Positions 29,352-38,400 of a stretch of 38,762 bases of DNA are shown piece after piece. The notes under the pieces are model-generated. The model was not told the DNA's origin, did no database searches, and was given only the letters and a program-made list of their open reading frames with translations. This DNA comes from an uncultured Mucilaginibacter sp. (GTDB lineage: Bacteria > Bacteroidota > Bacteroidia > Sphingobacteriales > Sphingobacteriaceae), in assembly GCA_903927645.1 (NCBI GenBank), contig CAIYNX010000165.1:1-38762 (forward strand), read 5' to 3'. Numbering within the stretch: the stretch's first letter is position 1; each line of letters starts with the position of its first letter. Made by a program: the position numbers and the translations under genes.

Positions 29352-31790
29352 ATGAGAGTATTTATACTTGTTTTTTTTATTTTGGTACCAACATTATTAT
29401 TGGCACAGAGTGGGGTAATATCAGGTATAGTAACCGATAAAAATACCCAAAGACCGATTGATGGCGCAAGTGTTATTTTTGTGAACAACTCAAATACAGG
29501 TTCAAAAACAGATTCAACAGGAAAGTTTAGGCTATTGAATATCCCAACAGGTAGCTATGAAATAAAAATTAGCTGTTTAGGGTATACAGACGAATTTCTT
29601 TACAACGTAATTATTAGCTCCGGCAATGAAAACATATTGGCTATAAGCTTGATACCAGCTGAGGCCCAGGCATTAAAGGAAGTAAAAATATCAGGGGCTA
29701 AATCAGCAAGAGTGGCCACTTTAGCCACACCACTATCGGTACAAAGGCTCACTTCCGAAGAAATAAAGAGCAATCCGGGTGGTAATTTTGATATTTCGAG
29801 GGTGATTCAAACCTTGCCGGGAGTAAGTGGCACTGATGGTAGCAGTGGCGGTTTCAGAAACGATATTATTATTAGGGGTGGATCGCCAAACGAGAATGTT
29901 TTTTATCTGGATGGTATAGAAGTACCTGTTATTAATCACTTCAGTACCCAAGGTAGTGGTGGCGGTCCGGCTGGCATCCTGAATGTTTCATTTATCCAGG
30001 ATGTTAAGTTAAGTACCTCAGCGTTTGATGCAAAGTATGATAATGCACTGAGCTCCGTATTTCAATTCACCCAAAAAGAGGGAAACCCAAATCATTATCA
30101 AGGGAATATTCGCCTAAGTGCATCAGAAATAGCGGGCACTTTTGAAGGTCCGATTGATGATAAAACTACTTTTTTAGCTTCCATTCGCCGTTCATATTTG
30201 CAATTACTTTTTTCATTGATTGATTTGCCAATCCGCCCAAACTACTGGGATTTTCAAACTAAAATAACCCATAAATTCAATAAAAATACCAGTTTAAACT
30301 TTATTGGTATTGGCGCTATAGATGAATTTACGTTTGCCGGCATCAAAAATGCCACACCCGAAAAATTGTATACTTTGGCAAACACCCCAAACATCAACCA
30401 AAACAACTATACCGTTGGCTTAAGCTTAAAACATTCATTAAATCACGGTTATTTCAACATGGCTTTAAGCCGTAATGTTTTGAACAACAAAATTAATAAA
30501 TATGATGACAACCAAACCAGCGATCCTACTAAACTAAGGTTGAATATCACTTCGCAAGAGGCAGAAAATAAGTTGCGGTTAGATTTTAATTTCTTTAATC
30601 ATGGCTGGCAATGGGCCTATGGTGCATCAGCTCAATATGAAGAATTTACCAATAACTATTTCCAACGTTTTAGGGCACAACTAACTGATAATTATGGAAA
30701 TATTATACAACCGGCTATTATTTTTAGTTCAAATACAGGTCTTAATTTTTTTAAATTTGGTACGTTTGCACAGGTTGGGAAGCGTTTGTTTAACAATAAG
30801 TTAGGATTAAACTTTGGTATTCGCAGCGATGAAAACACCTTTACAACGGATGGTTTAAACCCCGCTAATAGCATTTCACCAAGGTTTTCGGTATCTTATT
30901 CACTATCAAACGAATGGAACCTGAATGCTTCTGTGGGCACCTATTACAAAACCCCCGTTTATACCGTTTTAGGCTATACAGACCAAAATGGGAACTATGT
31001 GAATAAAGATAATAAGCTTACCCGATCAGACCATTATGTTGCTGGTCTTGAATATTTACCACGTCCATCAACCAGATTTACTTTGGAGGTTTTTGATAAA
31101 ATTTACAGTAACTATCCTGTTTCTGTTCGCGATGGCATTTCGCTGGCCAATGAAGGTGGGGATTTTACCACCTTGGGTAACGAGGCAATTGTAAGCGTAG
31201 GAAAGGGGCATGCTTATGGAATAGAATTCTTTGCGCAACAAAAATTAACCGACAAGTTTTTTGGGGTATTATCATATACCTTATTTAACAGCACATTTTC
31301 AGGAATTAATGGAAAATCAGCACCATCAGCTTGGGATAACCAACAACTTCTTTCATTAACATTTGGCTATAAACTACCCAAAAATTATGAGTTTGGTTTA
31401 AAATTCAGGTACCAGGGCGGTGCACCTTATACACCATTTGACGCCAATGCTTCCAGAGCAAATTACTTAACAACAGGTGGAGGGGTATTGGATTATAGCC
31501 AACTAAATACTACCAGATTAGCAGCATTTAATGCATCAGATTTACGGATTGATAAAAAATGGAATTTCAAGAAACGCTCGCTCGATTTATACTTGGATGT
31601 AACCAATTGGTACAATGCCAAGCAGCCAGCCTATCCGGAATATACCTTTGAGCGAAACGCCACCAACACCGCTTTTGTAACAACCGATAATAAAGCCATA
31701 CAGCAAAATGGAGCAAATGCGATTCCATTTTTATTAAATAATGATAGTGGAAGTGTTTTGCCTACAATTGGGTTTATTTATGAGTTTTAA
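29352..31790 (+). CDS. TonB-dependent outer-membrane receptor with carboxypeptidase-regulatory-like domain
   Basis: I choose the ATG at 29352 (812 residues), which opens the signal peptide MRVFILVFFILVPTLLLAQ; the TTG six codons earlier is less likely. A CarboxypepD_reg-like domain follows (about 20-100, ISGIVTDKNTQRPIDGASV), then the plug (about 115-235, with TLPGVSGTDGSSGGFRNDI, IIRGGSPNENVFYLDGIEV), then a 22-strand-type barrel ending in the terminal aromatic YEF typical of BamA substrates. Such receptors import siderophores, vitamins, peptides or glycans with TonB energy. No SusD, peptidase or anti-sigma gene is adjacent, so the ligand is unknown and it is not a SusC/D system. Confidence 0.92.
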   Translation: MRVFILVFFILVPTLLLAQSGVISGIVTDKNTQRPIDGASVIFVNNSNTGSKTDSTGKFRLLNIPTGSYEIKISCLGYTDEFLYNVIISSGNENILAISLIPAEAQALKEVKISGAKSARVATLATPLSVQRLTSEEIKSNPGGNFDISRVIQTLPGVSGTDGSSGGFRNDIIIRGGSPNENVFYLDGIEVPVINHFSTQGSGGGPAGILNVSFIQDVKLSTSAFDAKYDNALSSVFQFTQKEGNPNHYQGNIRLSASEIAGTFEGPIDDKTTFLASIRRSYLQLLFSLIDLPIRPNYWDFQTKITHKFNKNTSLNFIGIGAIDEFTFAGIKNATPEKLYTLANTPNINQNNYTVGLSLKHSLNHGYFNMALSRNVLNNKINKYDDNQTSDPTKLRLNITSQEAENKLRLDFNFFNHGWQWAYGASAQYEEFTNNYFQRFRAQLTDNYGNIIQPAIIFSSNTGLNFFKFGTFAQVGKRLFNNKLGLNFGIRSDENTFTTDGLNPANSISPRFSVSYSLSNEWNLNASVGTYYKTPVYTVLGYTDQNGNYVNKDNKLTRSDHYVAGLEYLPRPSTRFTLEVFDKIYSNYPVSVRDGISLANEGGDFTTLGNEAIVSVGKGHAYGIEFFAQQKLTDKFFGVLSYTLFNSTFSGINGKSAPSAWDNQQLLSLTFGYKLPKNYEFGLKFRYQGGAPYTPFDANASRANYLTTGGGVLDYSQLNTTRLAAFNASDLRIDKKWNFKKRSLDLYLDVTNWYNAKQPAYPEYTFERNATNTAFVTTDNKAIQQNGANAIPFLLNNDSGSVLPTIGFIYEF

Positions 31791-31846
31791 ATTAAATAGA
31801 ATTAACCCCTAAAAAGTATTTGTTGCAAATCAATTTTAGCCCTTTA

Positions 31847-32347
31847 CTATGATATAGCTTCTTCCAAACTAACTTTTAAACGATTTTGCTTTATCAATTT
31901 CAAAAACAAAAAAGTTAATATCCCGGTAGTAATACCGGCAAGTATAGATAAGGTAATACTCCCGTACAAATATTGCTCAAAATGATGCGTAATAAAATTC
32001 CACGAAAACGCGTTAAAATGATCTGGAGTTTTCGTTTTTACCCTAACCCATAACAAGCCTGTTTGGTAACTTAAGTATATTATAACCGGAAACATTGGAG
32101 GAAAACTTATATGAACAAAAATAAGCACTAGCGCCTTGTTTAATTTAAGGCCAATAGCCGCAAATATTGCCGCAATAGTTTGCAACCCCCAAATAGGCAA
32201 AATACCGATAAAAACCCCAATGGCTGCAGAAGCAGCTTTGGTTAAATCAGATTGGTCGGGATTATAAAGTTGACGAGAAATTTTGTTAATCGTTTGTTTT
32301 GAAAACAACTCTTTTAAAAAAATCTTTGATTTATTGCTCATCATCAC
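31847..32347 (-). CDS. DUF2062 domain membrane protein
   Basis: The 166-residue protein contains the DUF2062 pattern: AASAAIGVFIGILPIWGLQTIAAIFAAIGLKLNKALVLI (about 36-75), then SFPPMFPVIIYLSYQTG, and a last helix (about 132-153). There are about three to four membrane segments. The domain's function is unknown; it sometimes occurs next to or fused with glycosyltransferases, but none is adjacent here. The ATG run MMMS leaves the exact start uncertain by two residues. Confidence 0.85.
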   Translation of the reverse strand: MMMSNKSKIFLKELFSKQTINKISRQLYNPDQSDLTKAASAAIGVFIGILPIWGLQTIAAIFAAIGLKLNKALVLIFVHISFPPMFPVIIYLSYQTGLLWVRVKTKTPDHFNAFSWNFITHHFEQYLYGSITLSILAGITTGILTFLFLKLIKQNRLKVSLEEAIS

Positions 32348-32412
32348 TTATATAATACAAAAATACCCATATAGCTTAATCAAATAGCTCTTTAAACATT
32401 AAATTTTTGTAA

Positions 32413-32440
32413 ACAAAAAAGGCACCCGATGGATGCCTTT
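32413..32440 (-). terminator. Rho-independent terminator of the Nif3/zinc-ribbon pair
   Basis: On the minus strand the stem AAGGCA/TGCCTT (32439-32434 with 32424-32419) is followed by a run of T. It lies about 25 nt after the stop of the zinc-ribbon gene. Confidence 0.8.
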
Positions 32441-32462
32441 ATATCATAAATTTATATTTGGC

Positions 32463-33206
32463 TTAAACAGTTTCAGCTTCCATTGCCATTTGCTCATCAA
32501 CTAAAATACGTCCGCAATGTTCGCAAACAATAATTTTTTTGCGTTGGCGAATGTCTGATTGACGTTGTGGCGGAATCTGGTTAAAACAACCTGAACATGA
32601 ATCGCGCTGAATGGTAACTACCGCTAACCCATTTTTGGCATTGCCACGTAAACGGTTATAAGCAACTAATAAACGTTCTTCAATATGTTGTGATGCCTTA
32701 TCAGCCATTACAGTAAGTTCATTTTCTTCCTTTTCTGTTTCGGCGGTAATGGTACCTAATTCGGCTTTTTTAGCATCTAAATCAGTTTTACGTGCTTCTA
32801 GGTCAGCAAGTGCTCTGTCATAAACTTGTGTTTTAGAGGCTATTTCAAAACCAAACTCACGTATCTTTTTTTCGCTAACCTGAATATCTAGCCCTTGTAT
32901 TTCAATTTCTTTTGAAATTGCTTCGTATTCACGATTGTTTTTTACTTCGTTTAGCTGGCCTTCATATTTTTTTATATTGGCCTGAGCTTCCTTTATCAAG
33001 TTTTTACGAGTAACTATATCGTCTTCAAAATCATCAAGCTCGTTTTTAATTTTTTGAATTCTGGTTTCTAAGCCAGCTACATCATCCTCCAAATCAGCCA
33101 CTTCCATAGGCAATTCACCCCTAACTTGGCGAATTTTATCAATTTTTGTGTGGATGGTTTGTAGCTCGTATAAAGCTTTAAGCTTTTGTTCTACGGTTTG
33201 TTCCAT
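32463..33206 (-). CDS. Coiled-coil protein with C-terminal C4-type zinc ribbon
   Basis: The 247-residue protein is almost entirely coiled coil from residue 1 to about 180 (heptads such as LETRIQKIKNELDDFEDDI), followed by a zinc ribbon with C204, C207 (CSGC) and C228, C231 (CEHCG). This is the zf-RING_7/DUF164 family found next to Nif3 genes in many bacteria; structures of relatives suggest nucleic-acid or protein binding, but the function is not established. Its ATG overlaps the Nif3 stop by one base (TAATG), indicating translational coupling and a shared process. A strong terminator follows. Confidence 0.9.
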   Translation of the reverse strand: MEQTVEQKLKALYELQTIHTKIDKIRQVRGELPMEVADLEDDVAGLETRIQKIKNELDDFEDDIVTRKNLIKEAQANIKKYEGQLNEVKNNREYEAISKEIEIQGLDIQVSEKKIREFGFEIASKTQVYDRALADLEARKTDLDAKKAELGTITAETEKEENELTVMADKASQHIEERLLVAYNRLRGNAKNGLAVVTIQRDSCSGCFNQIPPQRQSDIRQRKKIIVCEHCGRILVDEQMAMEAETV

Positions 33207-34303
33207 TAAATATAATATTTGACGGGGTTTGTATTTATTGTTGTTAAACGGACGGCAAAGGTAGTAAATTTATTTGAAATAATTTCAAACAATAATTGTT
33301 GTGTAAACTGCTCACTTTCAAAGTGTCCGATATCGCAAACTAATATTTTACCTTCCGCATCAAAAAACTCATGGTATTTATAATCGGCAGTAACAAAAGC
33401 ATCCGCTCCAGCGGCAATGGCTTGTTTTAATAAAAAGCCTCCTGCACCGCCACAAACGGCTACTTTTTTGATGGGTTTATTAATAAAATCGGTATGCCTA
33501 ATTACTTGCAGTTGCAAATTCTCCTTTAACAACTTCATAAAATCCACCTCGGTAATTTCGGTTTCAAACTCGCCGATCATTCCCGACCCAACTTGTTGAT
33601 TTTTGTTGGTTAAAGAGATCAGGTCGTATGCTACTTCTTCGTATGGGTGCGTGTTAATTAAGGCATTGATGATCCTATTCTCGTAAATGGCAGGATAGAT
33701 GGATTCAATCCTAACTTCATCTTCATAGTGGCGTTTACCCGGCTCGCCTACATGTGGGGTGGTGTTTTCATTTCCCTTAAATGTACCTACACCTTGTATA
33801 TTAAAGCTTACCTCGTAATAATTGCCAATATTACCGGTGCCGGCATTAAATAAGGCTTCGCGCACCACATCGGCATGGCTTTGGGGCACAAAGGTGATGA
33901 GCTTTTTCAAAAGATTGCTTTTGGGTGCCAATATTCGGGAATTGCTCAAACCTAAAACTGAACAAATACGCGCATTTACCCCCTTGGCTATATTATCCAG
34001 ATTGGTATGTATGGCGTAAATGGCTATTTTGTTTCGAATGGCTTTTTCTACCACCCGCTCTATATATGTAGCCTGGTTAAACTTTTTTAAGCCTTTAAAA
34101 ACAATAGGATGGTGAGATATAATGAGCTGGCAACCGGTGACTATGGCCTCATCAACCACCGCCTCAGTACAATCCAGACTAATCAAGGCGGCATTTACTT
34201 CATCATCTGACCTACCAACAATCAAACCCGAATTATCATATTCTTCCTGGTACGCTAAGGGGGCCAAACCTTCTAAAAAATTGATAATTGCTGCTATTTT
34301 CAT
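33206..34303 (-). CDS. Nif3-family dinuclear metal-centre protein (DUF34), long form
   Basis: The 365-residue protein has the metal-site motifs of the Nif3/YbgI family: SHHPIVFKGLK with H64 and H65, AIHTNLDN with H99 and D103, and the C-terminal DIGHFESEQ. Between them lies an inserted PII/CutA-like domain (about 125-235, from the KLITFVPQSHADVVREAL segment to the INTHPYEEVAYDL segment), which makes this the long form as in Bacillus YqfO (about 370) rather than E. coli YbgI (247). The family forms hexameric toroids with two metal ions per subunit. Links to GTP cyclohydrolase-like activity or metal handling have been proposed but not settled. It is the first gene of a two-gene unit with the zinc-ribbon protein. 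Confidence 0.93.
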   Translation of the reverse strand: MKIAAIINFLEGLAPLAYQEEYDNSGLIVGRSDDEVNAALISLDCTEAVVDEAIVTGCQLIISHHPIVFKGLKKFNQATYIERVVEKAIRNKIAIYAIHTNLDNIAKGVNARICSVLGLSNSRILAPKSNLLKKLITFVPQSHADVVREALFNAGTGNIGNYYEVSFNIQGVGTFKGNENTTPHVGEPGKRHYEDEVRIESIYPAIYENRIINALINTHPYEEVAYDLISLTNKNQQVGSGMIGEFETEITEVDFMKLLKENLQLQVIRHTDFINKPIKKVAVCGGAGGFLLKQAIAAGADAFVTADYKYHEFFDAEGKILVCDIGHFESEQFTQQLLFEIISNKFTTFAVRLTTINTNPVKYYI

Positions 34304-34390
34304 GGTGTTGCAAAGAAAGTTGTTTTTGGGGTAAATAAGCTAATTATTACGTTAAATTAAAAACCAAATTACAGAAACCCTAAAACAACG

Positions 34391-34425
34391 AAAAGGCAGT
34401 ATAATGTTCAAATCAACTGCCTTTT
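34391..34425 (-). terminator. Terminator hairpin after the TM2-domain gene
   Basis: A 10-bp perfect stem AAAAGGCAGT/ACTGCCTTTT (34391-34400 with 34416-34425) has a 15-nt loop; on the minus strand it continues TTTTCGTTGTTTT. It lies 25 nt after the stop at 34450. Confidence 0.72.
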
Positions 34426-34449
34426 ATAAATTATAGGTTTAATTATGCT

Positions 34450-34809
34450 TTAAAAGCCTCCCATTTTAGCAATTTGATAACTTTCGAAGGCCATTTTTTG
34501 GTTGTATTCTAATGCAATAGTTTTATTATTAACCAAATCCATAATCGAGCCAATAAAACATAACCCTAAGGTGAAAAGGTATAAAATACCCATACCTATT
34601 TGACCTGTGATAAATCTTTGTAGTCCGGGCACTACAAAAAGACCTATTATGCTAAATATAAGTATATCTTGTGGAGATTTACGTTTGCCTGAGTAAATAA
34701 CATAAAAAGTTTTTTGTTGTTCCTCTGTTAAATCAGCAGTTCCTTGTTGCAGAAAAGCCAATTCTTCGGGAGATATGCCCGGAAATGACATAAATTGATT
34801 TGTGTTCAT
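34450..34809 (-). CDS. TM2 domain-containing membrane protein
   Basis: The 119-residue protein has a soluble N-terminal part (ISPEELAFLQQGTADLTEEQQKTFYVIYSGKRK) and two closely spaced membrane helices (about 49-64 and 72-90). They match the TM2 domain pattern: a first helix, then G-L-Q-R-F-I-T-G-Q-I-G-M-G-I-L-Y-L, and a final G-S-I-M-D-L. The function of bacterial TM2 proteins is unknown. A DUF2752 gene lies 173 bp upstream on the same strand. Confidence 0.85.
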   Translation of the reverse strand: MNTNQFMSFPGISPEELAFLQQGTADLTEEQQKTFYVIYSGKRKSPQDILIFSIIGLFVVPGLQRFITGQIGMGILYLFTLGLCFIGSIMDLVNNKTIALEYNQKMAFESYQIAKMGGF

Positions 34810-34982
34810 GATGCTAATTTTTTTGCTATATGTTTTAATGTTGGTGTAAAACTAAGGTATAAAAAAATTGCGACAATGACAAGCTGGCAGGCGACAATAA
34901 ATTGTCGGCAAAAAGGTGGAAAATTACGGCGAGTAAAACTGGTAAAAATTATCATTTGATCGTGCAATACTTTAAGTAACTA

Positions 34983-35282
34983 TCATTTGACTACCATTTT
35001 TACCAACATTTTTTCCCAAACAAGGATGGTTATGCGGTATAAAATAATACAAACTGAGGGGATGCCAAACCAATGAGCATGGAGAGAGGAAACAACATCG
35101 CCATGAAATAAAAAAGAAATACTATGTCCCAAGCCACAACCAGGGCACCAGGTAATGCCCATAGCCTTTAATGGGCATAAAGAAAAATGGGTTGCAGCTG
35201 TTGGGTTACAAATGGCTAAAGCAAGCAATCCGCCAAGTAAAAAGGTCAATTCAAAATATTTGCGGAATAGCTTTTTTACCAT
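34983..35282 (-). CDS. DUF2752 domain membrane protein
   Basis: The 99-residue protein has the DUF2752 signature: CPLKAMGITWCPGCGLGHS with C36, C46 and C49 at the membrane edge, followed by FLFHGDVVSSLHAHWFG. Hydrophobic helices lie at about 12-26 and 72-92. The cysteine-rich loop suggests metal or redox chemistry, but the function is unknown. It is divergent from mfd, with 129 bp between starts. Confidence 0.87.
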   Translation of the reverse strand: MVKKLFRKYFELTFLLGGLLALAICNPTAATHFSLCPLKAMGITWCPGCGLGHSISFLFHGDVVSSLHAHWFGIPSVCIILYRITILVWEKMLVKMVVK

Positions 35283-35398
35283 GTGCTATAATTTTCCTGT
35301 TTTTGCAAAGTATAAATTTAGTATAAATCCTGTTTCATTGTATTGTTAAATAAATATTTAATGCCCCTTTATCGTAAAAATTAAAAATCCTTTTTGCC

Positions 35399-35406
35399 TA
35401 TATTTG
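35399..35406 (+). promoter_or_regulatory. Candidate -7 promoter element for mfd, suggesting a leaderless mRNA
   Basis: The sequence TATATTTG is a full TAnnTTTG match ending 5 nt before the TTG start of mfd at 35412. Transcription would begin at about the start codon. No clear TTG at -33. Confidence 0.42.
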
Positions 35407-35411
35407 CGCTG

Positions 35412-38400
35412 TTGAATATTCGTGATATATTAGCCAGATACAAGACCGACAGCCGGATTGAGGAATTGGCACTTGCTTTAAATGCCTCCAAAAACCCAAG
35501 GGTGCAGCTGCGTGGATTAACCGGATCGAGCGATGCGGCAGTGGCTACCGTGCTTTATTTTTTACAGCATAAACACCAGGTTTTTGTTCTGCCCGACCGT
35601 GAAGAGGCAGCCTATTTTCAGGCGGATATTGAAAATCTAACTGGTAAGGAATGTTTATTGTTCCCCTCCTCCTACCGCAAGCCATTTGAATTTACCCAGC
35701 CCGATAGCAGTAATGTGTTGGCGCGCGCAGAGGTTTTGAACGATCTGAATCACGCTACCGAGTACGGCCAAATCATCATCACCTACCCCGAAGCCCTTGC
35801 CGAAAAAGTAATTGACCGAGCCTCCCTCGAAAAAAATACGCTCGAGATTAGCGTAGGCAATAAGCTAAGCATTGAATTCATCAACGAGTTTTTGGCCGAT
35901 TATGCCTTTGAACGGGTTGATTTTGTTTACCTGCCAGGGCAATATTCTATCAGAGGTGGTATTGTTGATATTTTTTCTTTCTCGCACGAGCTGCCTTATA
36001 GGGTAGAGTTTTTTGGCGATGAAATTGAGTCCATCCGTACCTTCGAGATCGAGAGTCAGCTTTCGGTACAACAGGTAAAAAGCATTACAATAGTGCCAAA
36101 TGTACAATCTAAATTCCTCACAGAAAACAATATATCCTTATTGGAATATGTAGAAAAAGGCACCCAAGTTTGGATAAAGGATGTACAATTTACCCTGGAT
36201 ATAATTAAGGCCGGCAATACCCGCGCTATCGCTTTGTGGAAAGCGCTTAGCCTTGAGGAAAAAGGGCAAAACCCCGATTGGATTGACCCTAAGTTTAACT
36301 TTAACGACGAAAAACTGATTGCCGACCAACTCCACGACTTTCCGATTATTGAGTTTGGCAAACAATTTTTTTATCAGGATAGCAAGGTAATTAATTTTGA
36401 TATGCGTCCGCAGCCATCCTTTAATAAGGATTTTACATTGCTCATCCACAACTTTAAAAACAATGCTGCCGAGGGGATTGAAAATTATATCCTGACCGAC
36501 TCGGCTAAACAGGTGGAGCGTTTATATGCCATTATGGACGACCTCGACAAAACCGTAAAATTTACCCCCATCAGCGTATCCATACGTGAAGGTTTTATTG
36601 ATAGGGAACAAAAACTAGCCTGCTACACTGATCATCAAATATTCGACCGCTATTATAAGTACAAACTAAAAAAAGGCTACCAGCGCACGCAAGCAATTAC
36701 GCTAAAAGAGTTGCGTGAGCTAAAGCCCGGCGATTTTGTTACTCATATTGACCATGGTATAGGCAAATATGCCGGATTGGAAAAAGTAGAGGTAAGCGGC
36801 AAAATGCAGGAAATGATTCGCTTGGTTTATGCCGATAATGATTTGCTGTATGTAAACATCAACTCCCTAAACCGTATTTCAAAATATAGTGGCAAGGAAG
36901 GCACTGTACCCAAAATGAATAAACTGGGAACTGATGCTTGGGAGAAGCTAAAAAAAACTACAAAAAAAAAAGTTAAAGACATTGCCCGCGACTTGATAAA
37001 GCTATACGCTTTACGCAAAGCGCAACAGGGTAACGCTTTCTCGCCCGATAGTTATTTACAAAACGAGTTGGAGGCTTCCTTTATTTACGAAGACACGCCC
37101 GACCAGGAAAAAGCCACTGCCGATTTTAAAAAGGACATGGAATCGCCGCACCCGATGGATAGGCTGATTTGTGGCGATGTGGGCTTTGGCAAAACAGAGG
37201 TAGCCATCAGGGCAGCATTTAAGGCAGTGGCTGATAGCAAACAGGTTGCTATTTTAGTTCCTACTACCATCTTAGCGGCGCAGCATTACAAAACATTTTC
37301 AGATAGGTTGAAAGGTTTCCCTTGCAATATTGATTATGTAAACAGGTTTAAATCGGCCAAGCAAATAAAAACCACGCTCGAAAATTTGAAAGAAGGAAAG
37401 GTGGATATTATAATCGGCACCCATCGTTTAGTAAGCAAAGACGTTAAGTTTAAGGATTTGGGGTTGATGATTATTGACGAGGAACAAAAATTTGGCGTAA
37501 GCACCAAAGAGAAATTAAAACAAATGCGTGCTAATGTGGATACGCTTACGCTTACGGCTACGCCTATCCCACGTACCCTGCACTTCTCGTTAATGGGCGC
37601 GCGCGACCTTTCCATCATCTCTACCCCGCCACCAAACCGCCAGCCGGTAGTTACCGAACTGCATGTTTTTAACGACAAGCTGATTAAGGAAGCCGTTGAA
37701 CAAGAAATTGACCGTGGCGGACAAGTATTTTTTATCCATAACCGGGTTGCCGATTTGCCACAATTGGGTGGCATGATACAAGGCTTGGTGCCAAAAGCTC
37801 GAATAGGCATAGCGCACGGTCAGCTGGATGGCGACGATTTGGAGGATGTAATGCTTAAATTTGTAAACGGCGAATATGATGTATTGGTAGCCACCACCAT
37901 TATTGAAGCAGGGTTGGACATCCCCAATGCCAATACCATCATCATCAACTATGCCCATATGTTTGGCTTGAGCGATTTGCACCAAATGCGTGGCCGTGTA
38001 GGGCGAAGCAATAAAAAGGCGTTTTGCTATTTGCTGAGTCCGCCGTTATCTACCTTAACCAGCGAGGCCAGGAAAAGGTTGAGTGCCATTGAGGAATTTT
38101 CTGATTTGGGCAGCGGCTTTAACGTGGCCATGCGCGATTTGGACATACGCGGCAGCGGTAACCTTTTAGGTGCCGAACAAAGCGGTTTTATTGCCGAAAT
38201 TGGCTTTGAGATGTACCATAAAATATTGGATGAGGCCATACAGGAATTAAAAGAGGAAGAGTTTAAGGGGGTATTTCCGGATGATAAGCCAAGGCCTTAT
38301 ATCTCCTTTACCCAAATTGATACCGATTTGGAGATATTGATACCGGATGAATATGTTACCAGCATAGCCGAACGCTATAACCTGTATACCGACCTGAGTA

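Noticed and set aside
29352..31790. SusC-type glycan receptor of a polysaccharide utilisation locus
   Set aside because: No SusD, glycoside hydrolase or sigma/anti-sigma gene is nearby, and the protein is shorter than typical SusC (about 1000 residues).
35865..38239. Several minus-strand open frames opposite mfd
   Set aside because: All lie inside the continuous mfd frame and read as low-complexity shadows of its codons.
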